This document shows, in pieces, positions 45,885 through 58,075 of a DNA stretch of 64,000 bases. The stretch comes from Cristatella mucedo (lineage: Eukaryota > Bryozoa > Phylactolaemata > Cristatellidae), in contig WPIO01000087.1 of the NCBI GenBank assembly GCA_009760855.2, positions 270,501-334,500 on the forward strand, in the 5' to 3' direction. Within the stretch, counting starts at the first letter, position 1; every line of letters starts with the position of its first letter. The notes beneath the pieces were generated by a model. That model was not told where the DNA came from. It made no database searches and saw only the letters and a program-made list of their open reading frames with translations. Both the position numbers and the translations under genes were made by a program.

Positions 45885-46022
45885 ACTTCATTTTTATAGC
45901 GCCACAAGATAACTTAATCTCTACTCAGGCGCGTCACATTTTCCGCGGGGCTCGAGCATGTGACCTCAGCGAGACCTTGGTCGGGGCGAGCACAGTGTCC
46001 ACGGTGCCAAACCAGCACGGCT
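45885..46022 (-). repeat. SINE-A
   Basis: TTCATTTTTATAGCGCCAC, AGATAACTTAATCTC, GGGGCTCGAGC and the diverged head complement GCCAAACCAGCACGGC. Confidence 0.75.
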
Positions 46023-46244
46023 AACCGTTGCTAACGTAACCCATGCCAAAAACGACCCCTTGCTGACGTCACGCTGCTGTTGCTTGCACCTGGAAGCAGG
46101 TGAGGCAGCGGCTGGCTGCAGACCTCGGGTCGACTACAAGCGATTTGTGGGTAGACAATAGCACCTTGTATAAGGATCGGGGTAGGGAAGAAGCTATCCT
46201 GCACGGGAAATCCTGAGGCGACTCGCCCAATAACAGCCCTTGAG

Positions 46245-46447
46245 TTAAGGTGCTCGCTCTTCAAGATCGAGATGTGATTCAAATCCTGCAGTTTGCGATC
46301 CTGTGTTTTACAGCCTCCTTTTTTTAAAGCGGCAGAAGAGCCTATACTGTACTGTATTGCTAAATGCTAGCGGCAGTGACAGCCGCAAATGTTCTTTCGC
46401 CCCGATACAAATGAGGCTGTTAAACCAGCTGATATTTATTTATTCTC
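46245..46447 (+). repeat. SINE-D, rearranged copy
   Basis: A box B-like ATTCAAATCCTGC is followed by two partly repeated body segments and the tail GAGGCTGTTAAACCAGCTGA with ATTTATTTATT. Longer than other copies through an internal duplication (AGAAGAGCC.. and ..TTCTTTCGCC). Confidence 0.5.
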
Positions 46448-46726
46448 AATAATAACTGCAGCTACATTTGAGCAGTGCAAATCTGAAGGCGCTGCCTAAT
46501 AATCTGAGCTTTCCTATGCCCCTGCCACGTTCACCCACACGTTTGGCGCGTCGAGGATCTCGCTCAAACTAATGTACCTTGCGTCTACGTTTCATGGATC
46601 TTTAAAATGGGTAAGTTACGTATCACCTATACCGCGGTAATTTATGCACGGGACTATGTTAGCGAAGATGTGCAACATTAAATACACAAATGATACAATC
46701 ATTAATGATGACTATGCATTATATCA

Positions 46727-46760
<34 letters not shown>

Positions 46761-47658
46761 TCTTACCTTATACTTTATGTAAGCCCTTATTAACCAAAAT
46801 ATTCGTCGCTTCTCAAAGTTCGCAGAGGAATTCTTGACGATACACAGTTAGTTTGTAACGTTCTCAATCATTCAAAATGTCTACATTTAGTCTTTGCAAA
46901 CGAAACTTTAAGCGGCTTTCCTGAAAACATTTTTAGCGGGATGTACTAGATATACTAGCGGGCTCTTTCTGCGGTGGTGAATGTCAGGTAGCTTATTAAT
47001 AGCAGGAACTTCCATTTCCTAGATGTGCGTACATTCAACAATTATTTAGGTCGGTGGTTCATAAGACTAATAGTCTTAATAACTCAGTCCAGGGGCATTC
47101 AGTACGTATCCATTTTAAAATATGAGGAACCATCCCAGTTCAGTCCTTCACACCTGCCGCGAGCCAACGTAACGGTGGAATTAGCCAATCCATAGTTACT
47201 CTTACATTGGTTTCACGTCGTATAGCTTCCAATTTGCATATCCGTGTATACTTCGTCCGCATGACCTCAATATATGCACGACGGCAGTTAAACAAAATTT
47301 CTGCCAGAAGTTTCGTCTGCTCTGCCTCGCCTAACAGATCCACGCATACATGTTCAGCCGGAATTTAAACAGAGGCATAGGTGCCAAATCAGCAGTAATT
47401 TTCTAGGATTCTATCCGATAAAACAACGGTTTTCTCTGCTTTTGATGAGTGCCATATTTAAATAAAGATGAAGCAAAAGAAACAAAAAGCGCCAGGTAAA
47501 GTTAGTCAGTTCCCAGGGTAAATCTTGGACAAATAGAATGAAAAGGCAAAGGCCATTTATTTTCAAATATAATCGCGAAACCGTATCTAAAGCGAGGCTT
47601 CACTGGGGTATGCACATTTACATTGCACACTCCCTGCATTTGAATGATTATGCGCCCA
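46448..47658. other. Unassigned spacer
   Basis: Contains (TA)n at 46729-46754; otherwise nothing recognised. Confidence 0.4.
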
Positions 47659-47736
<78 letters not shown>

Positions 47737-47780
47737 AGCATATATATATGCATATGTATATATTTATATATATATATCGG
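47659..47780. repeat. (TA)n microsatellite
   Basis: About 70 bp of uninterrupted TA, then TA broken by CATAAGC, GCATATG and TTTATA. Confidence 0.95.
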
Positions 47781-47859
47781 TAAATATATACCGGAATAGG
47801 ATAGAATCGGCATCTAATGGGCTCTTGTCTGCCATGCAACTAGATTAGATACTCCTAGT

Positions 47860-48004
47860 ATGAATATCCTTAAGCTGCGTGAGAGTCGTGGGTTCGACTC
47901 TTGCAGTGCGTAACCCTTAATTTCCCACTGCACAGGCTGTGGTGATATAAGTTAAGGACCTTCAGCCACTTTATAGATGAGACTGTTGTGAATCAGATAT
48001 CGTT
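47860..48004 (+). repeat. SINE-D relic
   Basis: Box B-like GGGTTCGACTCTTGCAGTG, CCCACTGCACAGGCTGTGGTG, and tail GATGAGACTGTTGTGAATCAG. The head is lost or unrecognisable. Confidence 0.5.
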
Positions 48005-49510
48005 TTTAGGACTGTTGATGTACGAACGTGAATCTCTGTGGCTAATCTACCGACGACTGGTCAACGTTAATGACCCGAGCTAGTTATATTGAGGTGCCAT
48101 GGATGGTGGAGCGGGGTCTCTTTATTGTCCCTCTACTCTCAGATGGCTCTGGGACTCTAGCCGTGCTTTGAGGCAATAGCCGAATCCTCCAGTAATTGTC
48201 AGCTGAATGCAACAACCCGCTCATTACGAGTAATGAGTTTGTAGCAAAGGACGGGAGTGCAGGAGCCGTTACGTGATGTAGCAGACATCAGTTCACGGAT
48301 TTCGAAACAACCAACAACATTATAGGTGATCCAATTAAATCCTGCCAGCTAAGACTGCCAAACGTGTAGTTTGAGTCCGAGACTTGAGGTTTTAATCTGA
48401 GGCCTCGTAGAAAGACCATATCCTGACTCTTAGATCCTGGATCTGCCTTCAACGGCTAAAGAGTTGTCACATGCATGTCATTCCGGTACCTACGGCCTCA
48501 GTTATTTTTTACAGTCATTCTCTCTTCAGAATTATGAATAAATCATCAGAGTGCTCACTAAGTGTCTAAACAGACCTCTGATTCTCCTGGACTCGACCAC
48601 ACTGCAGATCTATTTACAGTGAAAAACTCCCCCAATCTACTCAGATTGTACCGTTGTCATTTACTTTCTGCAGAGCAACTAACTGAATACATTTGACATC
48701 TATAGTTAGCAGTAGCTATCGTCTCTGAATAGAATTTTGAATTCTCGAAACTCTACCACTCTCCTCTTTAATTATGCAGGTGTTTAGGCACCTGATAGAA
48801 CTGAATACAGAGTCAGGCCACGACGCTCAACAGAGCGCTACTCTGGTCTACCGAGCCTTTCAAACGTGTGGCATCGACATATTCCTTTACTTTTACAACG
48901 TAGACTACAGCATAAGTTCCATGCATCGTTACAGTATAAGAGTCTGAGTTGTATTCCAAGTAGAATTTGATCCAAAGATAAGCGATTACAACATTCGTTG
49001 TATTTTAGTAACTTTGAGATTTGACTAACTAACGGAATCTGTACAAAACGACGAAAGGGTCAAGTTCATATCCGCAGGTTTGTTTCTGAAGAGAAAGGTC
49101 TTGCCATATTAAAGTGGGCCCGCCGTAGATTGGCCTGCTTTGGGGCTCGGCTAAGCTCAGCGTTTGTAAGTTCCTCGCAAATGGCGGCAGGCGATCGGAT
49201 CTCCCTAACGAACGCCTCACGGAGCTGCTGAGCCCACTTTACCGACTGGTTGGCATAGCGCTGAGGAAGCCGACCGATGAAATCCAAGCAATGGAGTGGC
49301 AAAAAGAGTGACGAGTCTGCCACTCCATTGAGTCGGCAGCAGTTCCTCCCCAGAAATGCCCGTCAGCCCGCCGCGATTGGGCGGCTTAAGCAAGATCGTA
49401 GTGAACCCACACGGCGAGGCTAAAAACTAACATGCAAACATCAGCTGAATCAATAGTCTTGATAGCGTCTGCAGCTGAGCAGCGGAAGAGCTCTAGCTAG
49501 TTTCTCTTGC
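48005..49510. other. Unassigned region
   Basis: No repeat family recognised. An 86-codon minus-strand frame (49323-49066, non-ATG start) has an ordinary helical composition (KWAQQLREAFVREIRSP) but no recognised family. Confidence 0.35.
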
Positions 49511-49694
49511 GGCGCCACGATGGCACACTGGGTAAGGCGGTTGCTTTCACGACCTCTGTCCCGAGCTCGTGGGTTCGATTCCTGCAGCGGGCGATTCTTT
49601 ATCGCCACTGCAAGCGGTGGTGATAGCCATAAAGGCTCTTCTGTCGCTGTACAAAATGAGGCTGCTTAATCAGCTAGAATTTATTTATTTATTT
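49511..49694 (+). repeat. SINE-D, complete
   Basis: The cleanest copy: CGATGGCACACTGGGTAAGG, GGTTCGATTCCTGC, CGCCACTGCAAGCGGTGGTG, GGCTCTTCTGTCGCTGTAC, AATCAGCTAGAATT and then (ATTT)n as the terminal tail. Confidence 0.85.
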
Positions 49695-50102
49695 GCGGCG
49701 GGCCACAGGAAAGAAATTTGTTGGCACAGGGCATGCCAACATTTTGTGACGATGTCCACGAGCGCCAGGTAGGCCTGCTGCTGGAACGCATGCACGCGCG
49801 TGGAAGTTCTGGGGATATTTCAGAGCGCAATTAAACGTCCACACAACTGGTCGAAATTAAATAAAGATAAATGAGACATCACATCCGATTTCCATCGGCA
49901 CAGGCTCTCCGCAGGATTTCACAAGCAATTTTAAACGCTATTACTCAATTTTTCCTACCTTATTCTTCCGGATAAAGGGCACCTTTTGGAGTCGCTTACT
50001 GATCGGCAATCCCCTGTCACTAGTGCGTGGTTGAACATCGGTCGGAAACTATTGATTAGCTGTTCTAATCGTTAGCCTCAGACTCCTTGAGACTCCCAGC
50101 CT

Positions 50103-50342
50103 TCAGTTTCTAGACATCTCAAGCATAAAAACCTCCATCAAATTACACCGCTCAGAAACATGCACTGATAACTCGTAGTTGATTGACAATATCAATCCGT
50201 TTTTCTTCATGACAGTCTCAGTCAGTCCTTCGCCAGCATCATCATGTGCTTGCTTAGGCATGCCACAGTTGAGCACGTGTTGCAGTGTGGCCGCCGCCAC
50301 AGCGAGTGCGAGCCCCCACAAAAGGATCACTGCCCGGGCCAT
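50103..50342 (-). CDS. Candidate small secreted protein or first exon
   Basis: ATG-initiated 79-codon frame on the minus strand. The N-terminus MARAVILLWGLALAVAAA has the design of a signal peptide: a basic residue, about 15 hydrophobic residues and small residues before a likely cleavage site. The remaining 58 residues are polar with only two cysteines (27 and 66). It may be a complete small secreted peptide or exon 1 of a longer gene. No AATAAA lies close downstream and no homologue is recognised. Confidence 0.3.
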   Translation of the reverse strand: MARAVILLWGLALAVAAATLQHVLNCGMPKQAHDDAGEGLTETVMKKNGLILSINYELSVHVSERCNLMEVFMLEMSRN

Positions 50343-50910
50343 TAGGGAGCTGCTACGCCCAATTTATTACCAGAAGACGCCAGCCGGTGCTCGCACACAG
50401 CAATATCTACTACAGAGTGGCACGCCAGCTGCAATAGAGAAACGATTGGCCATTCCACAGCGTAAATTTGAGTAGCTCGGTGATTTTGGCTACATGAACA
50501 ATAACTCATAAGCAAAAGCTGAGCTCTCCTATAGACATAGCTCACCCTAGGAGAGCCGCTGCGAAGGTTTCACAGTCTCCAGCTCAGAGGATAATCACGG
50601 TCCTCGAGAAGCGACCTCAAGCGGCAGGGACATGGCCCGCGAAGGCATGTCCGGCTCCTGACGCACCTGCGGATTAGCCGCCTCTGGTCGGCGTTGACTC
50701 TGCTTTGACCGGACAGCTACGACATGCACTCCTAGTGTGCATTGGTAGCACCTGCATTAGGGTCACGCGTAGGAAAGCAGTGCCTCTAGCATTGCCATTT
50801 GTTCTCCGGGCCTTTGGCGACGCACGCTCACTAGAATCTTGCTACTCTCCTTGGCGACGTAAGATCCTGCACGGCTTATGTAACCGACTGGATCAGAGGA
50901 GTGGAAGTGC
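50343..50910. other. Unassigned spacer
   Basis: Nothing recognised upstream of the candidate secreted ORF; no TATA box in the last 60 bp. Confidence 0.35.
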
Positions 50911-50964
50911 GATAATTTTCGGTAGCTTGATAATTTTCGGTTGGAAGATAACTTTCGGTAGCTT
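50911..50964. repeat. 18-bp tandem repeat, three units
   Basis: GATAATTTTCGGTAGCTT and two variants (GGTTGGAA end; AACTTTCGG) in perfect 18-bp register. Confidence 0.9.
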
Positions 50965-52009
50965 GATAGCAATGACAGATATGCAGGCATAACAGCTGGT
51001 TAATGGTGGCTTGTTGAGTGTATTACGACTGAAAGTTTCTACCGTACCTGCTTGAACGTGGGTGGTACTCTGTTTTGGTGAAACAGCTGCTGATGCATGG
51101 TAACAAAGTGGTCCATCAGCGTTTGAGCTGGAGAGGAAATGGATTCTTCCCATATAACGGTTTCGTCGAGAACCTCCGGTGAATTGCTTGGAAGATTGCT
51201 GGACAGGCTACCTATGTATTATTAATCTTTTAGTTAGAACCTGCAAGCTGAAAGCATAGTTCGGATGATTTGACATCCTAAATTGGCCTAATTGGTGGTG
51301 AATCCATGGCAGCTATCATTTGAGCTTGAAGCAGGCAGTCAATTGTTTCCAGCTACACGACTAGAAATCCTCAGCGGAGATCACGAAGAGCGCGAACGTT
51401 ACCACTTGTGTAGTATCTATGGATCAAAATATGGCTGCTCTTAAGTAATTTGAAACTTTGTCGAATATAACTGTAGGGCAGATAAAAATGTCAGCCCTAT
51501 GTGTAGCTGCAGCAGAGGAAATGCGTGTGGGCAAATTCATAATCCAGAGTGAGCTAAATAAGCAACTTCCAGTTCAATTTTGTTGTTCACAGCCTGCTTT
51601 CACTGCGAATTGACTCTCAAGCGAGACTACATTTACCGACAGCTTATTTATTTGTATTTGCAAAACCGCATCAGTATGCGACTTAAGAATATTCATAACA
51701 ATCTCATAATTTTTTTAATTAAAAGAAAATTTGACTTCTCAAAAGTGTTTTCTTCATAAGCTGTAAGGTAACAATTTTTATTGGTTGGTGATGGCATTCA
51801 CCGTGTTAGCACACAATAGCAAGCGAATTGAAATTCAAGTTAACAGGCTAGAAGGAAACCAGAAGGTTATTAGCTTTATTGTATACTAGTCTTAATATAA
51901 CTTTTAGTATACATATATATATATATGTTATCTGTTACATAAAGACACACATATATATAATGCATATATATATATATATATATATTAGTAGTAGTAAATC
52001 ATATTATAT
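50965..52009. other. Unassigned AT-rich spacer
   Basis: Includes (TA)n patches at 51913-51926 and 51962-51985. No gene or family recognised. Confidence 0.35.
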
Positions 52010-52140
52010 TTTATCGTAGGAAATGCTTTGAGGTCGTTGAACAGCGAGTTCCAGGCTTAAGGAGCATTTAAACTGAACGAAGATTACCAAAGGATGTGCG
52101 GACTGTTAGAGAGCCACTTAAGCGACAATAGCCAGATGAC
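52010..52140 (-). repeat. L2-type LINE relic
   Basis: GAGTTCCAGGCTTAAGGAGC followed by CCAAAGGAT matches, in antisense, the codons for the PKAWNS motif and its upstream linker. Much diverged. Confidence 0.4.
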
Positions 52141-52227
52141 GCGGAGGTATATAAATAAATATATGTATATATATATATATATTTATATATAAATATGTAT
52201 ACTATAAGCATACATATTCATTTTTTA

Positions 52228-52381
52228 AATAATTCGTTTTTATAGCGCCTTAAGTGAACCTAATCTCTATTCAGGCACTTAATACATGCCACGGGGCTCG
52301 AGCCCCTGACACATCGGTCAGCAAATTCACCTTAACCTTAGTCGATATGAGCACATTAATCACTGGGCCCAACCAGCGCTG
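52228..52381 (-). repeat. SINE-A, insert subfamily
   Basis: TCGTTTTTATAGCGCC, GTGAACCTAATCTC, GGGGCTCGAGCCCC, and the extra segment complement ATTCACCTTAACCTTAGTCG that also marks the 8335 and 8738 copies. Confidence 0.75.
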
Positions 52382-52619
52382 CAAAACATAATTTGGAAGT
52401 AGTTAGATTGGCAGGCCGTAGCAAGAGAATAAACACAGCTAAGGAAAGTGAGCGGAGCAGCCGTGAAGTAAATGCGCCGCTTGGCGGGAAGCCGGTGCAG
52501 TCCTTAAAAAAGTGCATCGAGTGCGTCGACATACACGACCGAAAAACTTAGAGGCACAATTATGTTTCAGCTTTAAGCCAGGTTGCGTTTTATCTGCATT
52601 GCTTAGTGCCTGCTTAGAA

Positions 52620-52910
52620 AATGGAACGAAAACACAGGTTATTCGCACGTTTGTAACATCGCCACATGACTACAGCAATTCCTTTCCCTCAAGACTACCG
52701 GGCAGTGCCCTTAATCGTATGCACCGTGTGCAAACCTAAAATGCCGGTCTTTTCTGGCTACTAAGTAGCTGTTGCGTCAAACCCCTAATCGCCTAAGCTT
52801 TACAAGCTCCCTAAAATATGTGCACAACTTCAAGATTCAAGCCTCCCTCTCTAACAAGTCACTCTGGTTCTGGCTCCAACCTATCTCTATCTTACATCCT
52901 TTCTCCTCGA
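52620..52910 (+). repeat. L2-type LINE reverse-transcriptase relic
   Basis: A plus-strand reading gives RTFVTSPHDYSNSF..RLPGSAL, parallel to AFVTSRLDFCNSLLTDLPAC in the 17615 copy, followed by the GCTCCAACCTATCTCTATCT block (APAYLSD in intact copies). No 3' tail. Confidence 0.55.
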
Positions 52911-53596
52911 GTGTGCTGGCTGACCCTTGCTATATGAGGCCGTAGCGCGAGAAGGCGCAAGCTCAACTGCATTAACTTTGAACCCACAATACCGTTCTGT
53001 ATAATTTGGGATCTAAAGGAAAGTTTTCTGACCATCATAGTAGAAGTAACAGCTGTATTGCAGTGTACCGCAGTTATTCGTTGAACCCGGATATTTGCTC
53101 TCGAAACATCTGCCTACATATGAAAAGAGTGCTAGTTGGATATTACCTTCAAGGAAACACAAAAGATCTGAGCACCTAAAAATTAGGCCAACAACTTAGG
53201 TTAGAATTACCCTTTTTGTGAAACAATACCATGTTAAAATATATTTTCCATCTGAAATACAATATAATCTGATGTGAGTTAGACTACTTATAGAATTTCC
53301 CTAATACAAAACTCTAATTTAAAATAAATATTAAAGCAGAGTTCCTTAAACTTATTTTTTCGCGTTTTGGTGCGCATTTGCCCTGCGTGTTTATGCCGTT
53401 TCGCGCTTTTGTCAGCACGCTTTGGTCCTGTGCGCTTTTGTCGGGTTGCCATGCTAATCAGCGCTACCGTCGACAAGCCCTCTTTAGCGAATTTCTGCCT
53501 GTGAATGCATTATACCACCTCCGATAAAAGGGTCTCTCCTGGTTAGTGAGCCTCGGGAATACAACCTAGAATAATTTAAGGTCAGCAAATTTAACA
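52911..53596. other. Unassigned spacer
   Basis: AT-rich; nothing recognised. Confidence 0.35.
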
Positions 53597-53730
53597 GTTT
53601 CATTTACATAGCGACAAGAGAGCCTTAACGGCAATCACCACCACTCGCAGTGGTCAATGGAGGATCGCCTCCAGCAGGATTCCAACCCACAACCCCGGCC
53701 GTGTAGAGCGAGAACCTTATACTTCGATGC
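53597..53730 (-). repeat. SINE-D, truncated
   Basis: GCGACAAGAGAGCCTTAACGG, CACCACTCGCAGTGGT, CAGGATTCCAACCC: the antisense of the tail, body and box B. The head is incomplete. Confidence 0.6.
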
Positions 53731-53906
53731 GCGTTCAGCGTCTTTCCAGCGAGTAGCTGGACTTCCGCGGCGGAAGCTGACTGGCTCGTGGACTTTTGCC
53801 GCCGTGTCAGCGTTTGATTCGGGCTCATCGGCCTATGCTTCCCAAGCAGTTAACATATTTGAGACGCGGTCTGAACCGCGCCGCCGCCGCGTCTCCTAAG
53901 TTGGTA

Positions 53907-54579
53907 CAGTCGTCCCTCGCCACTCACTTCGCGCTCGTCGATTTTCGCGGCTTCATTCTATCGCGGTGTTTTCAAATACTGTACACGCGCATATTCATTA
54001 AAGAGTTGATCGAAATAGCGAAAATGATGCAGCGCCCGCTCGTGCTTGTCCGAGTCAACTATACGCCCCTGTATTACAATAAAAAGTAAATGTAATATCC
54101 ACACGGTCTGCAGGTCCATGTATTCGAGCACTCACGCATGCCTTCCAACGTCAGGTGCAGCCGCTGGACCACACCTTTTGTGTGGGCAAGAACTTGTTTC
54201 CAAAAAATACGGTGCGGTGAAACCAAGCTAATCAGAGCGTGATTCGCTGTTTCACTATCCTAGTGTAAGAAATTTAAGTGTGCGCGTAATTAAATATACG
54301 GTAATAAAAATATGATATTTTTAACGTCTAATTTGTCTTGTTTTCTCTCATTCTGACTGATATAGTGTTAAATACAAATGTAATGGCGACTATTATGGTG
54401 TTATTTCATATCCAAAGAGCTCAAATTGTGCTAAAAACCGTATTTAGAGGGTCGTGAACAGGTTTTCACGGCTCCAACTACGAAAATATCCAATTTATAA
54501 ATATAGTCCTACTTTGCAAAAATTCACTTATCCCAGTAGGGTCTGGAACTGATTAACCGCGATAAACAAGGGACGGCTG
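53907..54579. mobile_element. Tc1/mariner-type (pogo-like) MITE
   Basis: A 673-bp element with CAG...CTG ends. The left end CAGTCGTCCCTCGCC and the right-end complement CAGCCGTCCCTTGTTTATCG form a terminal inverted repeat, and TA flanks both sides (53905-53906 and 54580-54581). Subterminal TTTTCGCGG/CCGCGATAA words recur. No transposase frame, so nonautonomous. Confidence 0.75.
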
Positions 54580-54881
54580 TAATTGGATCCGGTGGCACAG
54601 CAGCCGTATTCCGTCAACGGCAGCTATTGGCTCACATTCCTCACCGGTATCTGACGATCTCGAGCCCTCCTCACAGGGCAGCAACGTTTTTGACGTGGTT
54701 GACTATTGGGTAGGCAATATATTGAACAGCTGCTGCCTGTCTCGTTGATATCCGCTTGTCGAGAAAGCTGCAGGCAAAGTTGTGGAAGGCTTTCTGCTTC
54801 TAGGCCATACGATCTCACCTACCAGGAAGATGTTTCCTTAGGTCACCGACGGCTTCCAGCTGGTGACATACCTATGCAATC

Positions 54882-55043
54882 GCCGAGCTGGTTTGGTCCT
54901 GTGGTTAAGATGCTCGCCCCGACCTAAGTCTGGCTGAGGTCGTGGGCTCGATCCCCGAGGCATATGTTAAGCACCTGAATATAGATTAAGTTCTCTTGGG
55001 GTGCTATACAAATGAATTATATATATATATATATATATATATA
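54882..55043 (+). repeat. SINE-A
   Basis: GAGCTGGTTTGGTCCTGTGG, GGGCTCGATCCCC, ATTAAGTTCTCTTGGGG, GAATTATATA and (TA)n. Close to the copy at 3592. Confidence 0.85.
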
Positions 55044-55854
55044 CTATACCTCGTTTGCGTACTTGCTTTCGTTAGCGAAGCGTATATGAGGGCCGATGGC
55101 GACCGCTGTATACGACGTATCTGTGCACGTGTGTGTCGACACAGTTGCCTCAATGCACCTCGACAGATACCTAGCTGTGAACACTGCTATTAAACTGTGA
55201 ACTAGGAAATGCTGAAACAATTTCAGTCGACTCTTACCGTTGAGGTACTCTGGCAGTTTTTCAGAGCGGCTTGTTGGGGCATCGATTAAGATTCTGAAAT
55301 CCCGCTAAGCTTTCCATGGTCCTCGCTGAAGTGCTTGTTTTGCTGAAGACGTCACCGGTCATATAAGTATGATTCGCTCACCCTAACTTGTGACGAGGCC
55401 AGCGATGTGATGGGCACGGCGTGACTCAAGTGCCCTAACTAAGGGGCCATCTGTCACTTGTGCCCAGGCTCAGCACAGGACCCAAAGAATGCCCCACAAT
55501 TTGTTCTGCCCCCTGATCTTATTTCCTCTGACAGCAACAGATTCCCTGAACGCGATGGCTACCAGTGACCAGGGCTTGCATGCTTTGAAAAAGGCAGCTC
55601 CGGTTTAAGCTAATGCCTCACTTGAATCAACAGCTGCTCCGTCTGCTGATAAGCATCCCTAGAATGTGTTGGGATCTTTATCTTTCCGACCATCTGCTGC
55701 CATTGCTTCACATGTTGGATCTGAGCAAACGATCACGCCTACCGCACAGATATTGCCTCCTCAGATTGATGACGCCAGCCCTACACCCGTATTGTTGTCA
55801 TATCAGCTCCTCACTCTAATGCTGCATCACTGCTCTCGGAAAAGGATTCTAAAT
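55044..55854. other. Unassigned spacer with short plus-strand frames
   Basis: Short plus-strand frames around 55470-55850 have protein-like composition (for example DPKNAPQFVLPPDLISSDS) but are interrupted and unassigned. They might be remnants of one region together with 56035-56514. Confidence 0.25.
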
Positions 55855-55999
55855 AAATATATAATTCATTTATATAACGACCCAAGAGAACTTAATCTCT
55901 ATTCAGGCGCTTCACAAATGCCTAGGGGCTCGACCCCACGACCTCAGTCGGACCTTGGTCGCTCACAGCAGCACCTTAACCGCTAGACCAAACCAGCTC
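55855..55999 (-). repeat. SINE-A
   Basis: TTCATTTATATAACGACCC, AAGAGAACTTAATCTC, GGGGCTCGACCCC and CCGCTAGACCAAACCAGCTC. Confidence 0.85.
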
Positions 56000-56034
56000 T
56001 TTTCAGTAGCCTCCCAGACGTTACCATCATCAAG

Positions 56035-56514
56035 TTGCAGTCTAATGTAGAGGCTGATGAAGTCACCTACTTGAGAAGCTGTGGTCAATTACAGGCTGCC
56101 AATCGACTGCTTCACGCTTCTATGATGCTTAGCCCCCCTTTGATGCAGCTAAGCCAGCCTGTGAACTTTAACTTGGAGGGAATGAGGGCGAGCTCAGACT
56201 CAGAGACTTCAGTTGGGACTGGGACGACGAGCAGAGATGCCGTCTGCTGGCTCTTGCACTGTAGCGTTCGCACGAATGAAATTCTCCCGAAGCCCGCTAC
56301 GGCGATTGCTGGTCGTGGCGCGCCTGCGTCCCTGAGTGCAGTTGAATCAAACCCTACAAACTATACAACCTGGCCTTTGATGGTCACTGCTGGCAAGCCG
56401 GCTGGCGGAACGCTTAAGGAGAAGAGGCCAATTGGTCAATGGTCAGAGCAACTGGGGTTGATGAATAGTTTGCCGAAAGCAGAACTCTTAAGCTTTTGGG
56501 TTTTTATATAATAC
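56035..56514 (+). other. Open frame of about 158 codons, unknown
   Basis: The longest frame outside the transporters and the repeats. It ends at TAA 56512-56514, begins on a non-ATG codon, and its first ATGs lie near 56122. A possible acceptor CTCTTTTCAG lies just upstream (about 55997-56006), so it could be an exon. The peptide is Ser/Thr/Pro-rich in the middle and has no recognised domain. Random openness is possible. Confidence 0.22.
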
Positions 56515-56784
56515 AGTTTGATGCCATGCCAGAGAAGAACTAGGTATGTCGTGGTTATCTTCAGCTGGTGGTGGCAGTGGAGGCTCCTTTATTTAGATGA
56601 CAGAAGTAAGGAAACGACACGAGGTTGTAGCATCCTCTGCATGTTTCTGTAAGTTTCTTTTATACAGGGTCACGCACAGCATGGATAACTCCCCAAAGCT
56701 ACAGGGTAGCGTCCTTTGTTCCACAAGCAATTGAAGTGTCCAGCCGGAGTAGACCGGGTATTCTTGATGGGCACATAAAGATAC

Positions 56785-56958
56785 TAGCTGAGTTAACAGC
56801 CTCTTTTGCACAGCGACAGAAGAGCCTTTACGGCTGTCACCACCGCTTGCAGCAGCAATGAAGGATCGCCCACCGCAGGATTCCAAACCGCGACCTCGGG
56901 ACCGAGGTCACGAAAAGCAATCGTCTTATCTAGTGAACCGTCACGACTCAGCAGTGTT
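56785..56958 (-). repeat. SINE-D
   Basis: Antisense copy: TAGCTGAGTTAACAGCCTC, GCGACAGAAGAGCC, CACCACCGCTTGC, GCAGGATTCCAAACC, and a head complement ending CGTCACGACTCAG. Confidence 0.8.
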
Positions 56959-57014
56959 TATGGTGACTGCTAATGCAGGGTATGTGTCCCTACTATGTCA
57001 TGCCATGTAATGTA

Positions 57015-57440
57015 GTTCACCTCCGTCTGTAACTCCACAAACCTAAAAAGACAATGTGTGAGTGTTACTCCGGAGAGTTGCTATGGCCCCACCAAACCTA
57101 AGCAGATTACGACAATGCATTCGGCAGCCAAACATTTAACCACACGCCATCGTGACAAAGTGACAAGTACAGCTTAGTCGGGAGGCTGCTGGGGTAGTGA
57201 GTAGCATGGATGCATCGGCTTGGAACGGCTGGAATGGCCATAGTCAGCAATAGAAGAGAGCAGATGACATACTGTACGCATTAAGCAGCGAGCAGCTCTA
57301 GTTCTTCGGAGATCTGCAGAGAAAAAAGTTGCTGCTGCCAACGGTCAACCGCTCTCCAGTTTATAAAGGACCCGAGGGCACGATGAATTAGGAGCTGCTC
57401 TGTCGACTGAAAGGCAGCCCGAAACTGTGTCGTGATGCAA
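57015..57440 (-). repeat. CR1-like LINE, 3' fragment
   Basis: CACCTCCGTCTGTAACTCCA, GTGAGTGTTACTCCGGAGAG, GTAGTGAGTAGCATGGATGC, then the coding-side block GGACCCGAGGGCACGA. Diverged. Confidence 0.7.
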
Positions 57441-57904
57441 CAGCGTCCTGCTTCCTGCTCCTAGCCAGATTGCTCCTGGCCAGTTGATTGCAGCCTCCCT
57501 AAAGATTTTTCGAGTAAATCCTTCACAGCCTTGAATGCTTTAAGCGTCTATTATATAGTCATCTTAGTCGTTCCAAAGTAACTAACAAAAACCTCAGCAT
57601 TGACTTTGAATTTTACATCTTACTAGTGGCTCATCTGACTTAAGTCGTTTCGCTTCATCTCTAATAAACTTCCAATAATTTGGAAAATGCACCCTAAGTA
57701 GTATGCACGTAATACTTGGAACTTTGTACTGCCCGAAAGACCAAATTTAAAGCTCCTTTCCTATGTATACCAAGTGCCCAAGAAGAGATTTCATTTTAGG
57801 CGGATACTCTAACACTTATAAAGTGAATCGTTCATACGATGACTTGGTTAATAAGCTAGAAGCAGAACATTGTTTTCCTAGCCACCTGAGTGTGACTTAC
57901 TAGG
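57441..57904. other. Unassigned spacer
   Basis: Nothing recognised. Confidence 0.35.
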
Positions 57905-58075
57905 AGAAATGGTGGAATGAAAGCAAAGGCATAGCAATGTGCCATCTGCACAACAAAGAAAAACTAAATTGTGCTTGGCAGGGAAAGTAAATTCTGAAAA
58001 TGTTGGACCAAGCAGAGATCCTTACGGTACAGTGTGCATTAAAGGCTCATCCGATGACTGCTGCCTATTGACAGT
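57905..58075 (-). repeat. L2-type LINE RT relic (palm region)
   Basis: Antisense of 18670-18840: GTGCCATCTGCACAACAAAG (complement of the YADD segment, altered), AAATTGTGCTTGGCAGG, and GGACCAAGCAGAGATCCTTA (complement of the PQGSLLGP segment). Confidence 0.65.
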
